Shown here: positions 1 through 7,411 of the stretch, piece after piece
Layout of the letters: every line of letters begins with the position of its first letter
How positions within the stretch are numbered: position 1 is the stretch's first letter
Origin: Streptomyces sp. NBC_00582
Lineage (GTDB): Bacteria > Actinomycetota > Actinomycetes > Streptomycetales > Streptomycetaceae
Direction: 5' to 3'
Assembly (NCBI RefSeq): GCF_036345155.1
Contig: NZ_CP107772.1
Coordinates: 3,906,001-3,970,000 of the forward strand
DNA: 64,000 nucleotides
Notes under the pieces: generated by a model
Database searches by the model: none
What the model was told of the DNA's origin: nothing
The model's input: the letters and a program-made list of their open reading frames with translations, nothing else
Made by a program: the position numbers and the translations under genes

Positions 1-654
1 TGGTTCGAGATCATCCTGATGCAACTGCTCGTCCGGCACATCTACGACAAGGCGGCGACGAGCGCCCACGTGCGGTACGCGCTCACCGAGATCGAGGACG
101 AGTGCCGGCACTCGAAGATGTTCGCCCGGCTGATCGCTCAGGGCGGCACCCCCTGGTACCCGGTGAGCCGGGTCCACCAGAACATGGGCCGTCTGTTCAA
201 GACGGTCTCCACCACCCCCGGCTCCTTCACGGCGACCCTCCTCGGCGAGGAGGTCCTGGACTGGATGCAGCGCCTGACCTTCCCGGACGAGCGCGTCCAG
301 CCCCTGATCCGCGGCGTCACCCGCATCCACGTGGTGGAGGAGGCCCGCCACGTCCGCTACGCCCGCGAGGAGCTCCGCCGCCAGATGCTGACCGCGCCCC
401 GGTGGTCCCAGGAGTTCACCCGGGTCACCTCCGGCGAGTTCGCCCGCATCTTCTCGGTCGCCTTCGTGAACCCGGAGGTCTACACGAACGTCGGCCTGGA
501 CCGGCGCGAGGCGATGGCCCAGGTGAAGGCGAGCGCCCACCGCCGCGAGATCATGCAGACGGGCGCGAAACGCCTGACGGACTTCCTGGACGACATAGGG
601 GTCCTACGGGGCGTGGGCCGCCGCCTGTGGAGGTCGTCGGGCTTGTTGGCGTAG
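1..654 (+). CDS. AurF-type diiron oxygenase, 5' end cut off by the window
   Basis: The reading frame is open from base 1, so the N-terminus lies outside the window. About 217 residues are visible. Seen: a helical protein with two carboxylate/histidine clusters typical of di-iron enzymes, EIEDECRHSKMF early on and VVEEARHVRYAREE around the middle, plus a further acidic helix (LLGEEVLDW). This matches the AurF / p-aminobenzoate N-oxygenase-like family, in which two irons activate O2 for N-oxygenation or desaturation. The substrate cannot be read from the sequence. A TetR regulator follows 120 bases downstream on the same strand and could be linked. Family call is firm, role is not. Confidence 0.8.
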   Translation, partial: WFEIILMQLLVRHIYDKAATSAHVRYALTEIEDECRHSKMFARLIAQGGTPWYPVSRVHQNMGRLFKTVSTTPGSFTATLLGEEVLDWMQRLTFPDERVQPLIRGVTRIHVVEEARHVRYAREELRRQMLTAPRWSQEFTRVTSGEFARIFSVAFVNPEVYTNVGLDRREAMAQVKASAHRREIMQTGAKRLTDFLDDIGVLRGVGRRLWRSSGLLA

Positions 655-672
655 GGAGCTGCCGGACCTCGA

Positions 673-742
673 GGGGTGCGGGGCTGTACTCATACGCCGG
701 CTCCCCCGCGTGGGCGCGACCAGCCCCCACGCACCCGCACCC
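673..742. repeat. Streptomyces intergenic palindromic repeat, copy 1
   Basis: A GC-rich structured element lies between the oxygenase stop and the TetR gene. A GGGGCTG arm at 680-686 pairs with CAGCCCC at 721-727. It shares the strings GCGGGGCTGTA and GCGTGGGCGCGA with the copy at 63177-63240. I recognise it as a kind of repeat often found between streptomycete genes. It could act as a terminator or mRNA stabiliser. Confidence 0.5.
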
Positions 743-774
743 GAAACACCACCCCGAAGAACTACCCTGCACAC

Positions 775-1425
775 ATGCCCCCCGCCGCCCCCGCCTACCG
801 CCGCCTCAGTGTCGAAGAGCGCCGCGCCCAACTCCTCGACGCGGCCCTCACCCTCTTCGCCCACCGCCTCCCCGAGGACGTCTCCCTGGACGACGTGGCG
901 GAGGCCGCCGGGGTCTCCCGCCCACTGGTCTACCGCTACTTCCCGGGCGGAAAGCAGCAGCTCTACGAGGCCGCGCTGCGCTCCGCCGCCGAGGAGCTCC
1001 ACCACTGCTTCGACGAGCCCCACGACGGCCCCCTCCTCCCCCGCCTCTCCCGCGCCGTGGACCGCTACCTCGGCTTCGTCACCCGGCACGACGCCGGCTT
1101 CAGCGCCCTCCTCCAGGGCGGCAGCGTGGTGGAGACGTCACGGACGACGGCCATCGTGGACGGCGTCCGACGGGCCGCGGCCGAGCACATCTACAGCCAT
1201 CTCGGCGTCCCCGATCCCGGCCCCCGGCTGCGGATGACCGTGCGGATGTGGATCACCGCCGTCGAGGCGGCCTCGCTGATCTGGCTGGACGAGGGCCGGC
1301 AGCCGCCCGCCGAGGAGCTGCGGGACTGGCTGGTGGAGCAGTTCGTCGCGATCGTCACGGTGACCGCGGCACGCGATCCGCAGACCGCCGAGCTGGTCCG
1401 GCACGCGCTGAGCGCGGCGGGCTGA
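775..1425 (+). CDS. TetR-family transcriptional regulator
   Basis: A 216-residue predicted cytoplasmic DNA-binding repressor. The N-terminal helix-turn-helix is clear: RRAQLLDAALTLFA, then VSLDDVAEAAGVSRPLVYRYF, the canonical TetR recognition-helix pattern, at about residues 15-55. The remaining 160 residues are an all-helical ligand/dimer domain with no family-specific motif I can name. The ATG at 775 starts the protein about 12 residues before the HTH; an upstream in-frame ATG at 676 lies inside the intergenic repeat and is unlikely. It may regulate the upstream oxygenase or the small gene immediately downstream. Target and ligand unknown. Confidence 0.85.
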   Translation: MPPAAPAYRRLSVEERRAQLLDAALTLFAHRLPEDVSLDDVAEAAGVSRPLVYRYFPGGKQQLYEAALRSAAEELHHCFDEPHDGPLLPRLSRAVDRYLGFVTRHDAGFSALLQGGSVVETSRTTAIVDGVRRAAAEHIYSHLGVPDPGPRLRMTVRMWITAVEAASLIWLDEGRQPPAEELRDWLVEQFVAIVTVTAARDPQTAELVRHALSAAG

Positions 1426-1439
1426 CCGACACTGGTGCC

Positions 1440-1745
1440 GTGAAGAGCGAAGACACCCCCTTCGAGGGCGGCCCGATGGACGGCCGGGTGCTGCCGGTCC
1501 TGCTGGGCATGACCGGGCATCCGCCGAAGACGTACCGCATCCCGGTCCCCGACGCGGCGGGCGGCCCGCCCACGGTCCTGGTGTACCGGCGCGTGCCGCG
1601 TGGTCACGGCAAGCGGCTCGGGCTCCAGCGGGGGTGGAAGTACACGTACGACCCCGAGGGCGGGGCGGGCGGCGGTCTGAAGTGGCCGTGGTCGAAACCG
1701 GAACCCACCACGCCGGAGAAGGGCGGGGACGACACCGAAGGGTGA
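1440..1745 (+). CDS. Small conserved hypothetical protein
   Basis: A predicted protein of 101 residues starting at a GTG 15 bases after the TetR stop, so probably co-transcribed. It contains a stretch reading KTYRIPVPDAAGGPPTVLVY and a basic, proline-rich, charged C-terminus (KWPWSKPEPTTPEKGG). No membrane segment or signal peptide is visible and I do not recognise the family. Codon use fits a real streptomycete gene. An internal ATG at 1476 is the alternative start. Confidence 0.6.
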   Translation: MKSEDTPFEGGPMDGRVLPVLLGMTGHPPKTYRIPVPDAAGGPPTVLVYRRVPRGHGKRLGLQRGWKYTYDPEGGAGGGLKWPWSKPEPTTPEKGGDDTEG

Positions 1746-1859
1746 CGCGGCTGGGCCGAACCGAGCAGCCGGGCGAGCACTTTCTTCAGATATGTCCCAT
1801 TATCACCCTGCGGGTTCGAGGGGCCACCCGGGCCGCCTCCCCGCAGCGGAGGTGATGAC

Positions 1860-2954
1860 GTGTCAGGAAGGCTGCTGCGTCTGGCCTGTGCGGTCGTTAC
1901 GGCGGCGCTGGCCGCGCAGGCCGCCGTGGCGGGCGGTGTCGCCGTCGCCGTACCGGAGCCGCCGGACCCCGGCGGACGGGCGCTGCCGGCCCCACCCGGC
2001 GGGCGGACCGTGTCCGAGCTGCTGACGGACCTTCAGCGGCTGTACCGAGAGGCCGAGAAGGCCACCGAGGCCTACAACGCCACCGAGGAGGCCCTCGAGC
2101 AGCGGCGGGCCGAGACCGACCGGCTGGACGCCGATCTCGCCGAGGCCCGGCTGACCCTGCACGAGAGCCGGGGCGCGGCCGGGCGGCTGGCCCGCCAGCA
2201 GTACCAGAACACCACCGACATCTCCCCGTACGTACGGCTGCTGCTGGCCCGCGACCCGCAACAGGCCCTGGACCAGGGCCATGTCATCGGCCGGCTGGCG
2301 CGGGAGCGGGCCGAGACGGTGGGCCGGCTGGAGGGCAGCGAACGCAGGGCCGACGGGCTGGCCCGCGAGGCACGCACGGCCCTCGACCGGCAACTCACCC
2401 TCACCGAGCGGAAGAAGAAGGAGCGCGACGCCGTCCGCCGCCGCCTGGACGACGTGGAGAAACTGCTCGCCTCCCTCACCGCGGCCCAGCTCGCGGCGAT
2501 CGCCGAACTGGAGAAGGACGGGGTGGCGCAGGCGCAGCGCGAGCTCCTGGCGTCCGGCGCGCTCAAGGACGACGAGAAGCCCTCGCGGGAGGGCGACGAG
2601 GCACTGCGCTACGCCGTCCGCCAGATCGGCAAGCCGTACGCCTGGGGCGCGGAGGGACCGACGTCGTACGACTGCTCGGGCCTGACCTCGCAGGCGTGGA
2701 GCCACGCGGGCACCCCGATCCCCCGCACCAGCCAGGAGCAGTGGGCCCGACTCCCGCGGATCCCCCTCAAGGACCTGCGCCCCGGAGACCTGGTGATCTA
2801 CTTCCCCGAGGCGACCCATGTGGCCATGTACATGGGCGAGGGAATGGTGGTCCAGGCCCCCAGAACAGGCGAGAAGATCAAGATCTCCCCGATCGCATCC
2901 AACCCGATCCTGGGAGCGGTACGCCCCGATGCGAGGACCCCCCTGGGGACCTAG
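1860..2954 (+). CDS. Secreted NlpC/P60-family peptidoglycan hydrolase
   Basis: A 364-residue predicted cell-wall endopeptidase. GTG start with a strong ribosome site (GGAGGTGATGAC). Residues 1-30 form a signal peptide. About residues 60-230 are Ala/Glu/Arg-rich with heptad character, a coiled coil as in RipA-like hydrolases. About residues 245-355 are the NlpC/P60 catalytic domain: nucleophile cysteine in YDCSGLTSQAW, conserved PRTSQEQW, and the histidine in ATHVAMYMG. The family cleaves D-Glu-meso-DAP bonds in stem peptides. Its TAG stop overlaps the CTAG target of an IS481-type insertion whose remnant begins directly after it, so the protein end is intact. Confidence 0.9.
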   Translation: MSGRLLRLACAVVTAALAAQAAVAGGVAVAVPEPPDPGGRALPAPPGGRTVSELLTDLQRLYREAEKATEAYNATEEALEQRRAETDRLDADLAEARLTLHESRGAAGRLARQQYQNTTDISPYVRLLLARDPQQALDQGHVIGRLARERAETVGRLEGSERRADGLAREARTALDRQLTLTERKKKERDAVRRRLDDVEKLLASLTAAQLAAIAELEKDGVAQAQRELLASGALKDDEKPSREGDEALRYAVRQIGKPYAWGAEGPTSYDCSGLTSQAWSHAGTPIPRTSQEQWARLPRIPLKDLRPGDLVIYFPEATHVAMYMGEGMVVQAPRTGEKIKISPIASNPILGAVRPDARTPLGT

Positions 2955-3597
2955 CTGTATTGAGCCGCAGGGTTGTTCACACGGCTGATGGGTGGCTGGC
3001 CGCCGAGTGCGGTGTGGCAGCGGTGGTGGTTGTAGGTGTGCAGGAAGTCTGCCAGGGCCGCGGTGCGTTCGGTGTTGGTGGTGCAGGGCCGTAGGTAGGC
3101 CCATTCGTCGAGCAGGGTGCGGTTGAAGCGTTCGACCTTGCCGTTGGTCTGTGGCCGGTAGGCGCGGGGGAGTCTGCCGGCCGCGCCGAGCTCGGCGAGT
3201 GCCTGCTGCCAGGCGAAGCTCTTGCGGTAGGGCCAGGCGTTGTCGGTCAGGACCCGTTCGACGCGGTCGATGCCCGTGGTCTGGAAGAAGGCCGCGGCCC
3301 GGCGCAGGAAGTCTGCGCAGGTGGCGGCCTTCTCGTCACCGTGGATCTCGCTGTGGGCGACAACCGGTTCAGGCCGTGCCGGGTGAGGATGCGGTGCACG
3401 GTGGAGGCGGGCAGGCCCAGGACCGGGCCGAGGCGGGCGGGGCCGAGCTTGCGGTCCTGCCGCAGCCGGCAGACCCGGGCCTCGACCGCTGCCGCCGTGC
3501 GGTGTGGTGTCGTACGGGGACGGCTGGGCCGGTCGTGCAGCCCCTGCTCGCCCTCGGCCCGCCAGCGGCGGATCCACTTGTGGGCGGTGGCGCGGGG
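2951..3597 (-). pseudogene. Remnant IS481-family transposase, truncated and internally deleted
   Basis: The left end begins TGTATTGA at 2956, next to CCTAGC (NCTAGN) at 2950-2955, like the intact element at 60081. The C-terminal part reads as an rve integrase core (LTDNAWPYRK, YRPQTNGKVERFNRTLLDEW, HTYNHHRCH). Compared with the intact copy about 205 bases are missing near 3360, joining SEIH to the region before the HTH and shifting frame. The N-terminal HTH end is lost at about 3597, where similarity stops. By eye the shared part is roughly 85-90% identical to the intact copy, so it is an older or distinct relative. Not functional. Confidence 0.85.
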
Positions 3598-3607
3598 TCC
3601 AACGCTG

Positions 3608-3922
3608 TCACTGAGTCCACACCCGCTGGAACTCTTCGGCCGGGATGGCTTCCAGCGGGTCCTCTTCAGGGTCGAGCGTCTGGTCCGTCAGGAACCCGTG
3701 CTCGTCCTCCAGGTGCTCCCAGCTGTACCGGTGGAGTCGGCCGGCCGGGGTCAGTTCGGCCTGCTTGATGGCGACCAACTCGCCACGGTCGGGTACGGCC
3801 TCGAAGTACCACAAGCCTCCCTCCTCGTCGGTGTGGCGGAAGTGGTGCCGCAGGGTGGCCCCCTCATCAAGAGATCGGAAGTACGCCACGCTCGTCGCTT
3901 TGATGCGCTCCAGGTCAACCAC
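3608..3922 (-). CDS. Hypothetical protein next to the IS remnant
   Basis: A 104-residue acidic predicted protein from GTG 3922 (an upstream GTG at 4021 would give 137 residues; neither has a good ribosome site). It contains ATLRHHFRHTDEEGGLWYFE, then RGELVAIKQAELTPAGRLHRY and a Glu/Asp-rich tail ending EEFQRVW. This pattern of a short beta-rich protein resembles small DUF/immunity-type proteins, but I do not recognise a family. Its stop codon lies about 10 bases from the truncated end of the IS remnant, so the C-terminus may have been affected by the deletion. Function unknown. Confidence 0.5.
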   Translation of the reverse strand: MVDLERIKATSVAYFRSLDEGATLRHHFRHTDEEGGLWYFEAVPDRGELVAIKQAELTPAGRLHRYSWEHLEDEHGFLTDQTLDPEEDPLEAIPAEEFQRVWTQ

Positions 3923-4136
3923 GGGATCATCGTGCCAGCGAGCGCGTGCGGTTGCACCGTTCTGACATCCACAGGTGACATCAACGACCCCGGATACCAG
4001 CACCCCTACGCGGTCCTGCACGGCTGGCGTGGCCGGGTGTCTCCCGGGCAGTACTGTGCGGCGATCGAACTCCTAAAGCGGTGCTCTGAGAAGCCGTGCC
4101 GCCCTCGGCGCGTGCGGTGGCTGTCATCATCGTTGG

Positions 4137-4415
4137 ATGACAGGCAGGCAGCTCCCGGCAGGTTGGACCCTGGAGGAGATCCGTAAGGTCTCTGGCGACT
4201 GGGAGGCCACATCTCTCGACACCGATCGAGTCGTGACCGGTTGGCCGGCGCAAGGCGAGCGGCTCCACCCCGAGATCGTCTTGGGATTCCACGGACTCTG
4301 CCTGGTGAAAGCCGTGAACGATGACGACTGGTACATGGGCAGCCTGAACGACGACGGCAGCATCACCTGCTGGAGTGCCTACGGCGACCTCTACGAGGCA
4401 CTTCGCGGCCTCTAG
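4137..4415 (+). CDS. Small hypothetical protein
   Basis: A 92-residue predicted soluble protein from ATG 4137 without a clear ribosome site. Seen: WTLEEIRKVSGDWEATSLDTDRVV near the start and a tryptophan-rich end (NDDDWYMGSLNDDGSITCWSAYGDLYEAL). No known motif. It sits divergent to the gene at 3608-3922 and convergent to the flavin monooxygenase, with a strong hairpin downstream. The short length and the neighbourhood of an IS remnant suggest accessory content. Could be a small effector-like or immunity protein, but nothing proves it. Confidence 0.5.
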   Translation: MTGRQLPAGWTLEEIRKVSGDWEATSLDTDRVVTGWPAQGERLHPEIVLGFHGLCLVKAVNDDDWYMGSLNDDGSITCWSAYGDLYEALRGL

Positions 4416-4430
4416 CCCGACGACGCCAGC

Positions 4431-4457
4431 GGCCCCGGAGATGCTGTCTCCGGGGCC
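4431..4457. terminator. Bidirectional hairpin terminator
   Basis: A perfect 11-base inverted repeat (GGCCCCGGAGA / TCTCCGGGGCC) with a 5-base loop lies between the convergent genes ending at 4415 (plus) and 4537 (minus). It can serve both transcripts. Confidence 0.75.
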
Positions 4458-4536
4458 GTCCGTGGGCCGTGCGAGGGCGGCCGACGCTGACCGACAACGA
4501 CAGACGACGACCGTGGGAGCCCAGGTCGGAGGGCCC

Positions 4537-5790
4537 TCAGGCTCCAGTGACCGAGGTCAGGTACGCGGCCGTCTTCTCCGGCTCGTAGAAGAAGTTCTCG
4601 AAATCGGCCGGGTCGTTGAAGGCATTGGCGAAACGATCAGCCACGACCGGCAGCTGCCCCGCCGCCCCCAGCAGGTTCACGATGTGCTCCGGCGGCGGGG
4701 CCAGCATCGCGTTCGTCCACTTGGTGACGTGCTGGGCGGTGTCCCAGTAGCGGTCGAAGGTGGCCCGCATCCACTCCTCGTCGAACTCCTTCTCCCCGTG
4801 CTCGAGGATCGACGCGAGGTAGGCGGCCGCGCACTTGGAGGCGGAGTTGGAGCCCTGGCCGGTGATCGGGTCGTTGGCGACGACGACATCGGCGACGCCC
4901 AGCACCAGACCGCCGCCGGGCAGCCGGCCGACGGGGTTGCGGACGGTCGGCGCATACCGTCCGGCCAACGTGCCACCGGCGTCGGTGAGTTCGACCTTCG
5001 TCGCCCGCGCGTACTCCCAGGGCGTGAACCTCTCCATGAGTTCCAGGGTCAGGGAGAGGTGCTCCGCCGGGTCCTTGACGCCGTTGAAGACGTCGAGCGG
5101 ACCGCCGGGTACACCCTCCCAGAAGAGGATGTCGGCGCGGCCGGAGGTGGTGAACGTCGGCATGACGAAGAGTTCGCCGACGCCGGGGACGAGGTTGCAG
5201 CGGACCGCTTCCATGTCCGGGTGCTCGGGGCGGGGGCCCATGCCGTGGACGTACGACACCGCGAGCGCGCGCTGCGGCTCGGTGTACGGGGAGCGCTCGG
5301 GGTCACGGGCGAACATCGACACCAGCTCGCCCTTGCCCGCCGAGACCAGGACGAGGTCGTAGGCGCGGGAGAAGTAGTCGAGGTCGGAGACGGCCGCGCC
5401 GTGGATGACGAGCTGGCCGCCGCGCTGGGCGAAGATCTCCATCCAGCCGGCCATCTTCACCCGCTGGTCGACGGACTGCGCGAACCCGTCGAGGGTGCCC
5501 ACCCAGTCGATCGCGCGCTGCGTCGGGCCCGGGTCGTGCGAGCCGGGGGCCGCGACCGAGACGCCCAGTCCGGCGATCTTCGGGGCCTGGGACTCCCAGA
5601 AGTTCAGCTGGAGGTCGCGCTCGTGCTGGAGGGCGGTGTGGAACATGCACTGCGTCGACATGACCCGGCCGGAGCGGATCTCGTCCGCCGTCCGGTTGGA
5701 CATCAGGGTGACCTCGTACCCGTGCGACTGGAGGCCGAGGGCGAGCTGGAGACCGGACTGGCCGGCTCCTACGACGAGTATCTTCCGCAT
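4537..5790 (-). CDS. StyA-like FAD-dependent monooxygenase
   Basis: A 417-residue flavoprotein. The N-terminus carries the Rossmann FAD motif VVGAGQSGLQLALGLQSHGY, followed by SNRTADEIRSGR and STQCMFHTALQHERDL, a pattern typical of styrene-monooxygenase-type (group E) enzymes, and a late GQGSNSASKCAAAYL flavin-contact motif. Such enzymes use FADH2 from a separate reductase and epoxidise alkenes or hydroxylate indole. No reductase gene is adjacent. It starts 37 bases after the conservon GTPase, in the same direction, so it is probably the last gene of that operon. Streptomycete conservons often end with an oxidative enzyme. Substrate unknown. Confidence 0.8.
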   Translation of the reverse strand: MRKILVVGAGQSGLQLALGLQSHGYEVTLMSNRTADEIRSGRVMSTQCMFHTALQHERDLQLNFWESQAPKIAGLGVSVAAPGSHDPGPTQRAIDWVGTLDGFAQSVDQRVKMAGWMEIFAQRGGQLVIHGAAVSDLDYFSRAYDLVLVSAGKGELVSMFARDPERSPYTEPQRALAVSYVHGMGPRPEHPDMEAVRCNLVPGVGELFVMPTFTTSGRADILFWEGVPGGPLDVFNGVKDPAEHLSLTLELMERFTPWEYARATKVELTDAGGTLAGRYAPTVRNPVGRLPGGGLVLGVADVVVANDPITGQGSNSASKCAAAYLASILEHGEKEFDEEWMRATFDRYWDTAQHVTKWTNAMLAPPPEHIVNLLGAAGQLPVVADRFANAFNDPADFENFFYEPEKTAAYLTSVTGA

Positions 5791-5827
5791 GCGGGGAGGG
5801 CTCCTCAGGAGGACTACAGGAGGGGGA

Positions 5828-6475
5828 CTACTCGGGGGTTTCGTCCAGCGCGTGGCCCACCAGGGCCAGGAGGGTCTCGATCACCGAGATCCGGCGCCGC
5901 GCATCCATGATCATGACAGGTATGTGCGCGGGGATCGTGAGCGCCTCCCGCACGTCCGCGGGCTCGAACAGCTCGCTGCCGTCGAAGTGGTTGACCGCGA
6001 CGACGTACGGCAGTCCGCAGCTCTCGAAGTAGTCCAGCGCGGGGAAGGAGTCCTTCAGCCGGCGGGTGTCGGCGAGGACGACCGCGCCGATCGCGCCGCG
6101 CACCAGGTCGTCCCACATGAACCAGAACCGCTGCTGGCCCGGCGTGCCGAACAGGTAGAGCACCAGGTCGTCGTCGAGCGTGATGCGGCCGTAGTCCATC
6201 GCGACCGTGGTGGTGGTCTTCGCCGGCGTGCCCGAGAGGTCGTCGGTCTCCGCGCTCGCCTCGGTCATCAGCGCCTCCGTCTGGAGGGGCTCGATCTCGG
6301 AGACGGTGCCGACGAGGGTGGTCTTGCCGACGCCGAAACCGCCCGCCACCACGATCTTGGTGGCTATGGGGGCTCGGGTGCGGTCCGTCTGCCAGAGCTG
6401 AAGGGGCTCGTCGGGTTCGGGCACGACGAGGGGGGTGACGCCAAAGGAGGAGGCGTCAGAGACGACGGAGTCCAC
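5828..6475 (-). CDS. cvnD: Conservon Ras-like GTPase (CvnD)
   Basis: A 215-residue small GTPase of the MglA/Arf-like group found in actinomycete conservons. Seen: P-loop GGFGVGKTTLVG (about residues 45-56), switch region TKTTTTVAMDYG, the G3 element LFGTPGQQRFWFMW, and AVNHFDGS in place of the usual NKxD, a conservon feature. It starts at a GTG inside the end of cvnC (20-base overlap), so translation is probably coupled. It likely cycles in a membrane complex with the kinase, roadblock and DUF742 proteins encoded upstream. Confidence 0.92.
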   Translation of the reverse strand: MDSVVSDASSFGVTPLVVPEPDEPLQLWQTDRTRAPIATKIVVAGGFGVGKTTLVGTVSEIEPLQTEALMTEASAETDDLSGTPAKTTTTVAMDYGRITLDDDLVLYLFGTPGQQRFWFMWDDLVRGAIGAVVLADTRRLKDSFPALDYFESCGLPYVVAVNHFDGSELFEPADVREALTIPAHIPVMIMDARRRISVIETLLALVGHALDETPE

Positions 6476-6875
6476 TCAGCACCCTTTCCAGCAGAGCGCG
6501 GTCGGGACGGCCCGTACCGTGAGCGGTACCGGTGCCGTACACACGGATCTTTCCCTGGTCCGCGAGGTCGCTGAGCAGCACCCGGACCACACCGAGCGGC
6601 ATCTTCAGCAGCGCGGCGATCTCGGCCACCGTGCGCATACGGCGGCACAGTTCGACGATGGCCCGAAGTTCCGGCATGACCGTGGACTTGAGGGAGCCGT
6701 TCGTCAGTTCCTTGCGCTCCTCGGGGGCTTCGAGGGCCGCCACGAACGTCTCCACGAGGAGGACGTGGCCGAAGCGGGTACGGCCGCCGGTGAGCGAGTA
6801 GGGGCGGACGCGGGCGGGCCTGCGGTCGCCGCCGCGGACGGGGAGCTGCTTCTTGTTGACCGGCCCGGTGCTCAT
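6456..6875 (-). CDS. cvnC: Conservon DUF742 protein (CvnC)
   Basis: A 139-residue DUF742-family protein. Seen: RPYSLTGGRTR, the family's hallmark near residues 24-34, and a winged-helix-like C-terminus (RMRTVAEIAALLKMPLGVVRVLLSDLADQGKI). It overlaps cvnB by 4 bases upstream and cvnD by 20 bases downstream, showing a tightly coupled operon. DUF742 proteins associate with the conservon kinase/roadblock/GTPase complex; the biochemical role is not established. Confidence 0.92.
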   Translation of the reverse strand: MSTGPVNKKQLPVRGGDRRPARVRPYSLTGGRTRFGHVLLVETFVAALEAPEERKELTNGSLKSTVMPELRAIVELCRRMRTVAEIAALLKMPLGVVRVLLSDLADQGKIRVYGTGTAHGTGRPDRALLERVLSGLRRL

Positions 6876-7411
6876 CGGCCGCTCCCGGCCGACTCCGACT
6901 CCAGCGACTGGCGCAGCTCGCTGCGGAGTTCGGGGGTCAGAACGTGTCCGGCGCGGCCCACGAAGAGGGCCATGTGGTACGCCACCACGCTCATGTCGCA
7001 GTCGGCGGAGCCGTGGACGCCGAGCAGGGAGCCGTCGCTGATCGACATCACGAAGAGGCTGCCCTCCTCCATGGCGATCATGGTGTGCTTCACCCCGCCG
7101 AAGTCGATCAGTTTGGCGGCGCCGATGGTGAGGCTGCCGATGCCGGAGACGATGGTGGCGAGGTCCGCGGAGGAACCGCGCGGGCCGGTGGGTTTGTCGC
7201 TGCGGGACTGGCGGGCCTGGTCGGTGGGGGTGCCCCCGCGCAAGCGCGTTCGCGCGTGGGGGAGGCCGGGGTCCGAGGAGAGCAGGAGCAGGCCGTCGGA
7301 GGAGACGACGGCGACGGACTGGATGCCGGGGACCTCCTCCACGAGGTTGGTCAACAGCCAGTGCAGGTTTCGAGCTTCACTGCTCAGTCCGAAGGTACTG
7401 GGCGCGGTCAA
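6872..7411 (-). CDS. cvnB: Conservon roadblock/LC7 protein (CvnB) with an in-frame repeat insertion
   Basis: A 179-residue roadblock/LC7-domain protein, the probable GTPase-interacting partner of CvnD. Conserved parts: NLHWLLTNLVEEVPGIQSVAVVSSDGLLLL at the start, then LATIVSGIGSLTIGAAKLIDFGG. Between them, after the SSD triplet, an Arg/Gly/Pro-rich stretch of roughly 30-35 residues (PGLPHARTRLRGG and following) breaks the domain. It is encoded by a palindromic GC repeat at 7226-7272. Conservon roadblock proteins are usually about 135-145 residues, so this is an insertion in a surface loop. Overlaps cvnA by 4 bases (ATGA). Confidence 0.9.
   Translation of the reverse strand: MTAPSTFGLSSEARNLHWLLTNLVEEVPGIQSVAVVSSDGLLLLSSDPGLPHARTRLRGGTPTDQARQSRSDKPTGPRGSSADLATIVSGIGSLTIGAAKLIDFGGVKHTMIAMEEGSLFVMSISDGSLLGVHGSADCDMSVVAYHMALFVGRAGHVLTPELRSELRQSLESESAGSGR
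7226..7272. repeat. Palindromic GC repeat inserted inside cvnB
   Basis: Arms GTGCCCCCGCGC and GCGCGTGGGGGA flank a short AAGCGCGTTC loop, with one bulged base. I recognise such units as commonly dispersed between streptomycete genes. Here the unit lies inside a coding frame and keeps the frame open. Confidence 0.6.

Noticed and set aside
2951..3597. Functional second transposase gene
   Set aside because: The catalytic region carrying the first Asp and the N-terminal HTH are deleted and the frame is broken.
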